From Hexactinellida sp. DTS-2022 (lineage: Eukaryota > Porifera > Hexactinellida): a stretch of DNA of 64,000 nt. Below the pieces are notes generated by a model, which was given only the letters and a program-made list of their open reading frames with translations, was not told the DNA's origin and did not search any database. The position numbers and the translations under genes are program-made. Where the stretch lies: assembly GCA_028753945.1 (NCBI GenBank), contig JAPNXP010000001.1:16668501-16732500 (forward strand), read 5' to 3'. Below, in pieces: positions 52,930 through 62,683 of this stretch (positions within the stretch are counted from its first letter, which is position 1; each line of letters opens with the position of its first letter).

Positions 52930-55188
52930 ATGCTTAATGAAATACTAATTGCATTTATACTTATTTGCATGGTGGGGGGACTGTTCTATATAATTATAAT
53001 GCAAATGGAACTACTAATAGAGAGATCGGTGCATTCGATGCCAATCATACCATCAAAGGAATCACAGGTAAATGGAAATGAAACCTCTATTGTAGCTGGT
53101 GAGCATTCCACGGATGGTTCAAAAGAATACCTTGCAAATAAATGCAAACTCCAAAGAGAACCGTATTCACCTGTAATACGTCAGAGATATAAGAAAGGTC
53201 TACCAATCTGTACAGAAAGTGCATCTCTCGAAACGAGTCAGCCATGTTGTACCGATTTAGATGATGTACAGCAATATCCCATTGAACCATTTCTATCTTC
53301 CTTTACAACAAATATGCTCCAAAACACGCAAGGGATACAAACCCAAAACTTGCAGTATCCTACTATCGATGATGATAAGAAATTAAACCATGAGAAGAAA
53401 CAGAAAAAAAACATTATTTCTGGTTTCTGGGGAAAAGTGATTCCTTTCAAAACAACGACAGAAAATGAAATCATGCCGCAAGAATTAAACGCGAAAATGA
53501 TAGAAGAAAAATTTAAACATGCCCTCATAAAGCGTTCAACCTTGTACGAGAATATAGGCACACTGAAGTTATACAATTTGAGATTGAAACAGGTGTCTAC
53601 CGATCCTAAATCCAGGCTTAGAAAATTTGAATTTGGTAAAAAGAGCCTAAATGCTTTTGTAAAGAAGGATAAAGTAATAATGATAGTAGGCGCGACAGGG
53701 TCAGGCAAGACAACACTAATCGATAGCATGATAAACTATGTGTTTGGTGTGGAGTATGAAGATAATTTTCGTTTCAAGTTGGTAACGGAGGATGGAGATG
53801 GGAAAGGAAACCAAGCATACAGCCAAACTTCTTGGATCACAGCTTATACTATTCATCATCAAAAAGGATTCAAAGTTGAGCACACTCTAACGATAATCGA
53901 CACACCTGGTTTTGGAGATGTAAGGGGAATCCAAAGAGACGTAGAAATTACGAAACAAATACACAACTTCTTTACTACTGCAGGAAAAGATGGAATAGAC
54001 CATATTGACGCAGTGGGGTTCGTAGCACAATCTTCTCTTCCACGACTTACCTTTACACAGAAATATATCTTCGATCAAATACTGTCTCTCTTTGGCAAAG
54101 ACATTGGTGACAACATTTACCTATTATTAACATTCGCGGATGGAAAAGTGCCACAAGTCTTGAATGGAATAAATGAAGCTCACATGCCATACCAGGAATT
54201 CTTCAAATTCAACAATTCAGTCATTTTCGATGATAACACAACAGAGGATGAGTTCGCGACAATGTTCTGGAAAATGGGCATGAGAAGCTTTCAAAAGTTT
54301 TTCGATCATTTTTCAAAAATTGCATCTAAATCCCTAACACAAACTAAATCAGTCCTAGAAGAGAGAGACCGCATTGAAACACAAGTAGAAGGACTTCAGA
54401 GGGAAGTTAAACACGGTCTCAACAAGTTGGAAAAGCTTAGGAAAGAAGTTGAAGTTGTGGAACAGCACCACGCAGATCTCGCTATAAATAAAAATTTTAC
54501 TTATACGGTTGAAGAGGATGGTATCGTGAAGCATGAGGTTGAACCGAATAATTATGTAACGAATTGCCTTACTTGCAACTTTACATGCCATTATCCATGC
54601 AGAATCCCAGATGATGGAGACAAATTTCGTTGTAGTGCAATGAATTGCGGCGGAATAGATAACGCACAATGCAATATGTGTCCAAACAGATGTTCATGGA
54701 AGCTGCATAAGAATATGAAATATTACTTCACAACTGAACGGAAACAAGTGACTAAAACCTCCCAGGAGCTGAAGACCAGATACCTAGATGCAACTGGGAA
54801 GGTGAAATCGGCGAACGATATCATCCAAGAAATGGTCAATGAGTTTGAAGCTGTACAGATCAAAATAATCGGCATAACAGAAGTCTTGCGTAAGAGCATT
54901 AATAAACTGAATCAAATCGCTCTCAAACCCACAAACATTTCAACCAGTCAATATATCCAAATTCTAATCGAAGCAGAGAAATCAGCAGGTGAGCCGGGTT
55001 GGACTGATCGAGTGGAACATTTATTGCACGTAAAGGGAAAGGCTGACAATTTGGCTGCAGTTGCGAGGCAAGGATTTGACCCGTTTTTGGAATATAAACG
55101 TAAGATACAAGAGGAAAGAGAAAACAATGAAGGTGTGTGGTGTGCTGTTGGAAATTACCTCCAGAAAATACAGTATTGGGCTGTTTAG
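52930..55188 (+). CDS. Membrane-anchored AIG1/septin-like GTPase with Cys/His cluster (paralogue 2)
   Basis: A 752-codon single exon. The membrane anchor lies at about residues 4-27, and the linker (28-235) is unrelated in detail to that of the 38.3-kb paralogue. The P-loop GATGSGKT is at 254-261, DTPGFGD at 324-330, TFADGK at 401-406, a coiled coil at about 465-520, and the Cys/His cluster starts TNCLTCNFTCHYPC at 544-557. From about residue 245 to 470 it is nearly identical to the other copies, down to long stretches of DNA, while the anchor and linker differ. The anchor plus cytosolic G domain suggests a membrane-tethered, possibly oligomerising GTPase. Function is unknown. A TATAAATA lies just upstream. 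Confidence 0.84.
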   Translation: MLNEILIAFILICMVGGLFYIIIMQMELLIERSVHSMPIIPSKESQVNGNETSIVAGEHSTDGSKEYLANKCKLQREPYSPVIRQRYKKGLPICTESASLETSQPCCTDLDDVQQYPIEPFLSSFTTNMLQNTQGIQTQNLQYPTIDDDKKLNHEKKQKKNIISGFWGKVIPFKTTTENEIMPQELNAKMIEEKFKHALIKRSTLYENIGTLKLYNLRLKQVSTDPKSRLRKFEFGKKSLNAFVKKDKVIMIVGATGSGKTTLIDSMINYVFGVEYEDNFRFKLVTEDGDGKGNQAYSQTSWITAYTIHHQKGFKVEHTLTIIDTPGFGDVRGIQRDVEITKQIHNFFTTAGKDGIDHIDAVGFVAQSSLPRLTFTQKYIFDQILSLFGKDIGDNIYLLLTFADGKVPQVLNGINEAHMPYQEFFKFNNSVIFDDNTTEDEFATMFWKMGMRSFQKFFDHFSKIASKSLTQTKSVLEERDRIETQVEGLQREVKHGLNKLEKLRKEVEVVEQHHADLAINKNFTYTVEEDGIVKHEVEPNNYVTNCLTCNFTCHYPCRIPDDGDKFRCSAMNCGGIDNAQCNMCPNRCSWKLHKNMKYYFTTERKQVTKTSQELKTRYLDATGKVKSANDIIQEMVNEFEAVQIKIIGITEVLRKSINKLNQIALKPTNISTSQYIQILIEAEKSAGEPGWTDRVEHLLHVKGKADNLAAVARQGFDPFLEYKRKIQEERENNEGVWCAVGNYLQKIQYWAV

Positions 55189-56919
55189 ATTTAGTTAGTA
55201 GTAGTGACTGTAGTGTTAGAGCCTAGAAGCTAAGTAGTTCTACCTCATCCCCCCACCCCTCATGTTAGCTATTTGCTTGTGTCTGTATTTTCTTTTGTGG
55301 GAAATTTGTTTTTAATTAAACTTACTGCTTAGTACGAATTGAATAATGGAGCGACATCTAAAATAAAGATGGATAACAAATTTTAGTAATTTTTGTTTGT
55401 TGGTCTGGACCGTGCCCTCTATGGTCCAGATCGTGGTCGCTCCGCTCGTTCAGCGACTATGGTTTGCTAAAAATTTGAAAAATGAACCCTTTCTTAATAT
55501 TTTTATATGATAAGCCTTTCTAACTGTCAGTAACAAGTGATTGTACTATAATCTAACGTTCTAATGTAGGGATGAAACGCATATCGAAATATAACGAACG
55601 AACCTTTTTTAAACGGACGTATATTCGAATATTCGTTCGTTTTGATGACTAAGCATTAAATAAAATTCAAGACTAAAAAACACAGTGGAAAATATTTTAT
55701 TGTAATGTTACAATGGTTTAATCATAGTTACAAAGTGTATTAGACACAAGTTAGTTATTATTCAGCTAGTTTTGGTAACAATTTATATTTACGATCTCTC
55801 CAATCTAAACAAAAGTCATGCTGTTGTCGAAAAGTAGTAAACAAATATCTGTTTCAATCAAAAATTCGCCCAAGCGAATATTCGTTTGGGAACGAACGAA
55901 TATTCGTTCAATTATATCGAACGAATATTCGGTATATTCGTTTCAGCTCTATTCTAATGTATTTTTGTCTAGTATCCAAAATCTTTCACAATTACTTTTT
56001 AAACCGAAGTATATTTATTCATCCTAATCCTAAGAAACAACGTCCACTCCTTGGGGTACAGTGTAGCATATTATGGTCTCGTGAATTTTTGAAATGTCTA
56101 GAATAATCTACTAAGTCTCGCAGTTGTTCGGTATCGGAAATTGGAAAATAGCATCCATCGTATCTGGATTCGAGGGTCTTCGCCCCGGGACCTTACTGGG
56201 GGGGGGGGGCTTACAGCGCCCCCAGATGATTTTTTTTAAAAAATAATTCCCCTTAAAATAATTCCTGGATCCGCCCCTGCTAGTTCCTGCGGAACGCTTT
56301 TACGGGCCCTCGGCCCCTTTACAAATTTATCGTTCACTGGTATAATTGTATATTGTGTGGGTATATACTGTATGATAGATACGTACATTCATAGACGTAT
56401 TAATTTAACTATATTAACTTTATTGCAGAGTTTTGGAATATACAACACAACACGCTCATCCGCACTACACGCGTACTTAAAACTTGCACTCGGGCCTGCG
56501 GCCCTTGTTTATATTAAAAGAAAATAATTTTTTCAAATATTTTGCCGGTTGTATTTAAATATTGTGAAATGTAACGAAAAATTAACTAAAATAATACATC
56601 CCCACTCCCTAGGTCACGTTTTTTTCCATTTTTAATGAAATTTACGCTCTGACACACATTCGTAATCCTTTGCCCCTTGGATACGCTAAGTAACGTTCGA
56701 AGGCCTCATACACAGGTTAATTATATTATGGGAAATAATTCATATAAAAATTATTTTAAACTGGCCGCTAGCCTATGTACAAATGACCGTTGTATAGAGT
56801 GACATTTTGCAGATTCTACTATACAGCATGTGGGTACAGAGCAAGTAATGCCAACCTCTTTCAGCTGTGGCTCCCTAAGCAGTATATTATATCGGTTTAG
56901 GTTTATACGTATAAGGAGA

Positions 56920-56985
56920 ATAAATTCGAAAATCGGTTCAGGCATCTCAGAGGAGATGTGAAGACAGACAGACAGACAGACAGAC
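56920..56985 (+). repeat. LINE/SINE 3'-tail-like segment with (GACA)n
   Basis: AAAATCGGTTCAGGCATCTC followed by GAGATGTGAAGACAGACAGACAG and more GACA units resembles the 3' ends of RTE- or CR1-type retroposons of invertebrates. Confidence 0.45.
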
Positions 56986-57231
56986 AAATATTGATAAACA
57001 TTGTCTTGTAAAAGTCCATAGTTCATGCCACAGTTAATGGTTCATACCAAGTCGTGTCACAACTCAAATGTTTATGAAAATGTTCAAATCTCTGAACTTT
57101 GTCCATGACTGACAACACTGGTAACTTTTGTAGGTCCTTGGCCCATTGACTCATCAAATTAACTATATTATAATGAATCAATTCTGTGCATTGTTCACAT
57201 ACACTATTGTACTACCTATAGTTTATACCAG

Positions 57232-57576
57232 GGTTGTTTGATTTAAATCAATGATTTTTATTAATAAAATCATAATTTAAATAAAAAATCTGATTTAAAT
57301 CAAAAATATCCGATTTTTATGATTTAAATCAGATTTTTTATGTCTATTATTTTTGCGAAAAGTAAAGAAATACATTGATAATGAGTCAAATTACATTGAT
57401 AATGAGTCATTATCAATGTAATTAATCCATTAGCCAAATAATATACGCCAGTGTGATATAGATTGCAAAAAAAAAAATTAAAATCAAAATTCTGATTTAA
57501 ATCAAAAAATCGGATTTAAATCAATAAAATCGGATTTTTTTATTAAAAAAAAAATCATGATTTTTATCAACCCTGC
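57232..57576. mobile_element. Palindromic MITE (CAGGGTTGTTTGATTTAAATC termini)
   Basis: The ends CAGGGTTGTTTGATTTAAATC and ATGATTTTTATCAACCCTG are inverted. The interior is built from TGATTTAAATCA and ATCGGATTTAAATC blocks. This type of element is widespread in animals, and its hAT affiliation is inferred. Confidence 0.65.
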
Positions 57577-57619
57577 CTTTACACAGACAGTGAAACACAA
57601 TACAAATGGGTCAGATGTG

Positions 57620-57960
57620 TTATGAAACTTATGATCCTCAGGAGTACTTGGGGTTGAGGAGCCCTGGGTAGGGCTGACCATGACTACGGGTCTTGGTTTC
57701 ACGAGCCGGCAGTACGACTGGTAACCATAGTCTAGGACTACAGATACATGGGCAGTACGGCACTCGCAGGAGCCACGGGCTGGAGCGAGAGGTGCGGCAG
57801 TACGCATGGTGGTCGAGGGTTACCCTCCTGATGAGTCCCTGTGATGGGACGAAACCCACACATAACTTCCCTATGAGTTGAGGTCGACTAGAGCGTCTAG
57901 TCTTCATACTAGTACGTGGCCTCATCTCATAACATATGTCACAGAACCAAGACCCATTTT
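57620..57960. mobile_element. GC-rich hammerhead-bearing repeat (retroelement candidate)
   Basis: An abrupt GC-rich island in AT-rich DNA that contains the hammerhead motif at 57804-57864. Imperfect inverted sequences border it: ATGGGTCAGATGTGTTATGA near 57606 and the inverse of ATGGGTCTTGGTTCTGTGAC near 57958. No reverse transcriptase is present. Hammerhead-carrying repeats in animals include Penelope-like elements and short retrozyme-like or satellite repeats, so this is probably a non-autonomous member. Open frames crossing it are not supported. Confidence 0.55.
57804..57864 (+). ncRNA. Hammerhead self-cleaving ribozyme, type III topology
   Basis: All core positions are present in order. 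A GUC cleavage triplet ends at 57814. Stem I is GAGGG/CCCTC (57815-57819, 57823-57827) with a TTA loop. CTGATGA lies at 57828-57834. Stem II is GTCCC/GGGAC (57835-57839, 57846-57850) with loop TGTGAT. GAAA lies at 57851-57854. Stem III pairs GGT with ACC next to the core and extends to about eight pairs with two single-base bulges. Predicted self-cleavage is between 57814 and 57815 of the plus-strand transcript. Activity is inferred from the match to the known consensus. Confidence 0.85.
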
Positions 57961-59268
57961 ACTCATCTCCCACTCTGCCTTAGTTGTATTATGAAACCAT
58001 AAATTATTGCTTTCAATATCAGGGATTAGCATTTAGGAGCGCTGAAGACCTTTAATATCTCTTTATCTAGTGATAAAAAAACAAAATGCTTCTTGTGGGG
58101 AAGATTTTGTTAGAATATTATATGCATAGAACTTTATTAAGACTTTCAAATAACTACGATAATAGACCTTGGATATCTCTAGTACATTATACGATAATTT
58201 GTTTATACATTTTTATAGCAATACCACGGATACTAGTCATACATAACACTGTATGTGATAGTGCACTATTCTATTCACCACTTATCTGGTAGTTACTTGG
58301 TAATGTACTTACAATTAAATTTGTTTAGGGGGAGTTACTACGAAGTCACAATTCCCTAGAATATCCAGGAATTTATTACTTGTCACACTTCCAGGGATAC
58401 ATTGAAAATCCAGTTGCTCAGATTTGATGAAAATTCAGGGGTTTATAACATTTATATTATATCTGATTAAAATAGTTCGCCCGAATGTCAGCAGTGTATA
58501 GTTACTTACTTGAATAGTTCATTAGTTTTGTTTTATGACACTATTTTATTTGAAAATTATTGATTCCTCAACTCTCTGAATAAGACCTGTAGACAGAAAG
58601 TGATAGTGAGTGGGGCTGTCAGAATTTCAGTGGGGCATCGCTCATAAACATTTTATGAAAACCCATGGCCTACTATATTATACGGCTAGATAAGTCAAGT
58701 ATTTGGTCATTTTATTTCCAAGGCAGTGTATGCTTTCTAATTGCTCGTAAAATGAATTACCTATTGTTATGGAATAAACTAGCCAATTAGAAAATAAGAA
58801 AAGTACTCATTTTTACTCCGGTTAAAACGAATTCTGCTTATAACAAACTCCGCTTATATTGAAATTAAACTACGGTCCCGAGCACTTCGTTATAACGTGA
58901 GTTGTACAACTAATTTCCGAGTTAAGGACTTAAGACGAATTTGCAACGCAATGAACATTGTCGATTCCCCTGAATTGGGACACCTCGGTGCCTAACATTG
59001 ATCCAATTAACGAAATAAAATAAAAATTAGCTTATAATTTTGAATAGATTTTGTTTTGGAGATTTTTCGAATTAAGTGGAGTCGATTGTACTTATTTTAT
59101 CATCTACTAGTTGCATTTTATTGAAAAGACCTCAATATTACAACATTCTTCAAATAAAAATGAGCACACAAACAAACCCAAATATTTTTGTATAAATATT
59201 AGGCACCAAATATATATGGGATATACTAGTAGACATTACTTTTAAGAAATATACAAATAATGGGTGAA
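57961..59268. other. Intergenic region with decayed MITE pieces
   Basis: Partial TA-type MITEs occur near 58800-58910 (CGTTATAACGTGAGTTG) and 58960-59095 (GAATTAAGTGGAGTCGATTG). A short open frame at 58086-58292 has hydrophobic content but no homology I recognise and is not called. Confidence 0.5.
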
Positions 59269-60384
59269 TTAATTTTTATTTAATAACTCTTCCAAGTCCT
59301 TATTTGCAGTAGTATACTGTATTTTCTTTGTACCAAAAATAAACATATAAATATGTTTACACCAAATACCGATTGTGACGAACACGAATGGCGACAGGAT
59401 TATTGATAGTGATAGAAAGAGAAAAACTCTGCCAATCAATTGCGTATATTGCATTACTTTCAAAAATGTTTCAACTGCTTCTTCAGTATGGATAACATAG
59501 TTTAACGAACTGAACAAATTAAACGGAAAGTAACAGTCTCCGTACAATAATGCACTAATCATTAATTCTGTAAGATTAATTAAGACCTCTGCTAATAGTA
59601 AGAACAGATAATACCATGTTATGATATTAATAGTGTGCTTGCAGTATCTGTACTGTTTCATCTCTTCCTTGTTGGAACCGTGTTGTGTGAGACGCTCCAA
59701 AGCTCTCTGGAGCAAGGCACATTTGAATAGTCTGGAAGTGCGAACAAATATACAGAGATATGCGAGTACAATAACGAAGAACATTACGGTACTAATAACT
59801 ATTGTATATTGTATAAATCCAGTTAGGATAATGACAGTACTTAACAAAGTGGTTATAATTAAGAACAGCCGAGAATTTAATGTGTTGTACGGTTGTTTGA
59901 TATTCTTCATACGAATAATTAGATAATTCATTAAACATGCACTGAAGGCAAGCACAAATAACTCAGCAGATCTCGCTATCGAGTTAAGTCCATAGAAAGG
60001 AATTTCCATATATATAATATCAACTTGATTCAGTGGAGGCTTTTGATAACTTATACAATCAGTGAATGGTAATGCGAGTGTATTATTACTTACTTTATGG
60101 TAGGTAAGGTAATGCTGTATGGTATCTGATGCCAAAAATACTATACCAGCAATAATCTCAGAGATATTAATCAAGAGTAATAGAGTATTTTTCCATATTT
60201 CAGTTTCATAATGATAATACCATTGTTTATTTAAATAACCTGAATCACCTGAGAGACATCTCGCTACTCCTCTCTTGTATTTTCTGCAGCAATGGATTCT
60301 CCTGGCGAAAACAAACCCCCAGTATCCACTGAATATTAGGAAAATAGATACAAACACTGAGTTTAGGATGATTTTGAATATCAT
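59269..60384 (-). CDS. Polytopic (about 7-TM) membrane protein, family A paralogue
   Basis: A 371-codon single exon. Membrane segments lie at about residues 5-28, 64-86, 140-160, 171-192, 195-215, 255-283 and 312-345. The first cytoplasmic loop is basic and Cys-rich (ARRIHCCRKYKRG) and is followed by RCLSGDSGYLNKQWYYHYE. The entry to the second segment (WKNTLLLLINISE) parallels AKNVFLFFMNLVE of the 35686-36864 protein, and the last two segments also line up. Overall similarity is low, so these are old or fast-evolving paralogues. No enzyme or GPCR signature motif is seen. The neighbouring genes are the GTPases at 52930-55188 and at the right edge. Confidence 0.72.
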   Translation of the reverse strand: MIFKIILNSVFVSIFLIFSGYWGFVFARRIHCCRKYKRGVARCLSGDSGYLNKQWYYHYETEIWKNTLLLLINISEIIAGIVFLASDTIQHYLTYHKVSNNTLALPFTDCISYQKPPLNQVDIIYMEIPFYGLNSIARSAELFVLAFSACLMNYLIIRMKNIKQPYNTLNSRLFLIITTLLSTVIILTGFIQYTIVISTVMFFVIVLAYLCIFVRTSRLFKCALLQRALERLTQHGSNKEEMKQYRYCKHTINIITWYYLFLLLAEVLINLTELMISALLYGDCYFPFNLFSSLNYVIHTEEAVETFLKVMQYTQLIGRVFLFLSLSIILSPFVFVTIGIWCKHIYMFIFGTKKIQYTTANKDLEELLNKN

Positions 60385-62683
60385 TTCAAATTCTATTATG
60401 AGTTATAATTATTGAGTCTTTTATACGAAGATGTTAATGCTGATTATTATCCAACTAACTTCACCGATTGCATAAAATGGTGAGTATTTCACTTAAATAC
60501 TCGGGTAAACTCTTATTGTAATTTAATATAACACGCATACATAGCTTCAATATTACTTACTGCATATTTAACTTGTTTGCTGTATTATGTTAAAGTCTAT
60601 GATTGGTTAGCTTCCAGTAAACACATATCGAACATACAATATATTATGAACAGTAATTAAAGGATAATTGTACCTTGGGAAAATTATGCTTCAACTTTCA
60701 GAATATTGCTGACTATTGTGGCCTAAGTTGTTTAATACGTCTTTTATTGTCTACGTATTACGTATAATACGTATAATGTAATACGTATTATACGTATACC
60801 TTACTTATAATATCGAGCTCATGGAATTTGATTTGAATAACTTTTGGTTTAATCGTTATTCTTTTATTGTTAATCGACTCGTAGTATAGTTTGTATAGTA
60901 CAAATATGATTATTTGTTAGATGTTGTTTTTACAACAAGAATTAGAAATATTCTATTGAATTTACTTCAAAGATATCCCAGGTTGATCATAGATTTAACG
61001 TATAATACGTACTGGTGGATAGCGTATCACGTATAATACGTATTATACGTATTATACGCAATACTCGTATTAAACAACTTAGATTGTGGCAGTTGAATCG
61101 CCCCCGTTCGCGTTCGTTATCTGCAATTTTAAACATTTCATTTTTGGTTCCATAACGGGCACCTCCCTCAACCGTGCACCCTTATTGGTGTAAAGCCAAG
61201 ATAAATATCTATACATTTAACCACTAATGGAGTTTTATGATAAAATAATATAGCAAATACAAATGTTAAACTATCCACAACCCGTTAAAACATCAGTTTT
61301 TGATTTTTGAATGAATGTATAAAATATAGATTAACACTTTGGGATTGTACATGTATTATTATTCATTGTATTTCTGAGGTACGGGAAATTCCCACTAACG
61401 GTGAACAACCCAAACACTTCGCAAAGACATTTCACAGAAACAAAAATTCATGAAATATATGTATATATTTATATATTAGTATCCTACGTTGTATAAACCC
61501 ACTGATTCCTGAAACCCGAAAATTCTTGTAGACTAAAGCTAAAAAAGAGGATTTTCTATGGAACATCCCCCCGGATAATCCTTATAGGAAGAGCACATAA
61601 GCCATTCACATATTAGTTGGCAGGTACTCATTTAATATAATACTTTAAATTATTATTAGGTTTGTACTGTGATTCCCTACATTATTCAACTGTGGAGCTT
61701 CTAAGCATATATCAAACATTCTGCAGACTCCCTCTAATCAGGGACGTCGCCACGGGGGGGGCATAGGGGGGCAATGCCCTCCCTGGTAAAACATTTGGTA
61801 ACTATTTCATTCCTCTGATCCATCCTTGTACGAGGCTCCAATTTGGCCAAGATCCCTAGACACCCAAATATTTTCTCGCTCGCTCCGCTCGCTCGACTAT
61901 GATGTAAATTTACACTTATACTGAAATGAATTATACTAACCAAATCTTTGTATTATGTTTTTCAAGATATACTACATGCGATCATATTATCTAGTCTTAC
62001 TCAGTTTGACATTAATCAAAATGATCACCTAGGAACGCAGAAATTTTTGAATTATTTAGTGAATCTCTGTACGCTTGAATAGGGTGTTAATTTACTCAAA
62101 CACAAATCTACATTTTAGGGTTTAGGTATTTTAGGTATTATTCGACAGACAATCAATAATTTTTCAAAACACGTAATTCATATACAAATTTATTACATCC
62201 TGTACGTCTGGACAGAAAAACCGAAATGCTTGTAGTTGAAATCCCTGTACGGTTGACAAGAAGGGTCTGTTAGTAATTAATTTGCGTATTATAGGATATT
62301 CGGAGTTATTTTGGCAATTTTGGTACTAATATCTAATCTACTGTTTTACAAACCCAATACACCTTATGTCAACATACGTTTCTATATCTCGAGCTATTCA
62401 TCTATCTTATTTATTTGACTACCAATTAACTTTATATTTACTTTTATATAATTATACATACAGTATAGTACAAGTATAATTTGAAATTTATTTTAACAAT
62501 ACAATTTCAATTGCCTATCCACTAAAAGAAACACCGAAGCGAACATTTCTTTGCAGACCAATGAATAGTGATATTTACAGAATAGATAAAATCATGTAAT
62601 CACCACAACTAAACACACACACACACACGCCTAAGATACAAGTAACACTCTACCTCCTATTTACTGAGACTAATACTAACTAT
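60385..62683. other. Intergenic region with one hAT MITE
   Basis: It contains the hAT-like MITE at 60723-61082. A GC-rich scrap at about 61740-61900 (GACGTCGCCACGGGGGG, CTCGCTCGCTCCGCTCGCTCG) looks like a hAT-like element end, and a short (CA)n tract lies near 62612-62628. No gene is seen. Confidence 0.5.
60723..61082. mobile_element. hAT-like MITE with TACGTATAATACGTA core and 8-bp TSD
   Basis: The termini CTAAGTTGTTTAATACG and CGTATTAAACAACTTAG are perfect inverses. ATTGTGGC lies at 60715-60722 and 61083-61090. Subterminal arrays of TACGTATAATACG make both arms strongly palindromic. It encodes no protein. Confidence 0.9.

Larger units (their letters stand above)
55189..57600. other. Intergenic region with several repeat elements
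   Basis: It contains a GAATATTCGTTCG-type MITE (about 55567-55952), a G-run with a CCTGGATCCGCCCCTG-ended hAT-like element (about 56195-56282), a LINE 3'-tail-like segment with (GACA)n (56920-56985) and a palindromic TGATTTAAATC element (57232-57576). No gene is supported. Confidence 0.5.

Noticed and set aside
57502-57925. Three overlapping open frames in the GC-rich island
   Set aside because: The region is explained by the hammerhead-bearing repeat, and no frame shows protein motifs.
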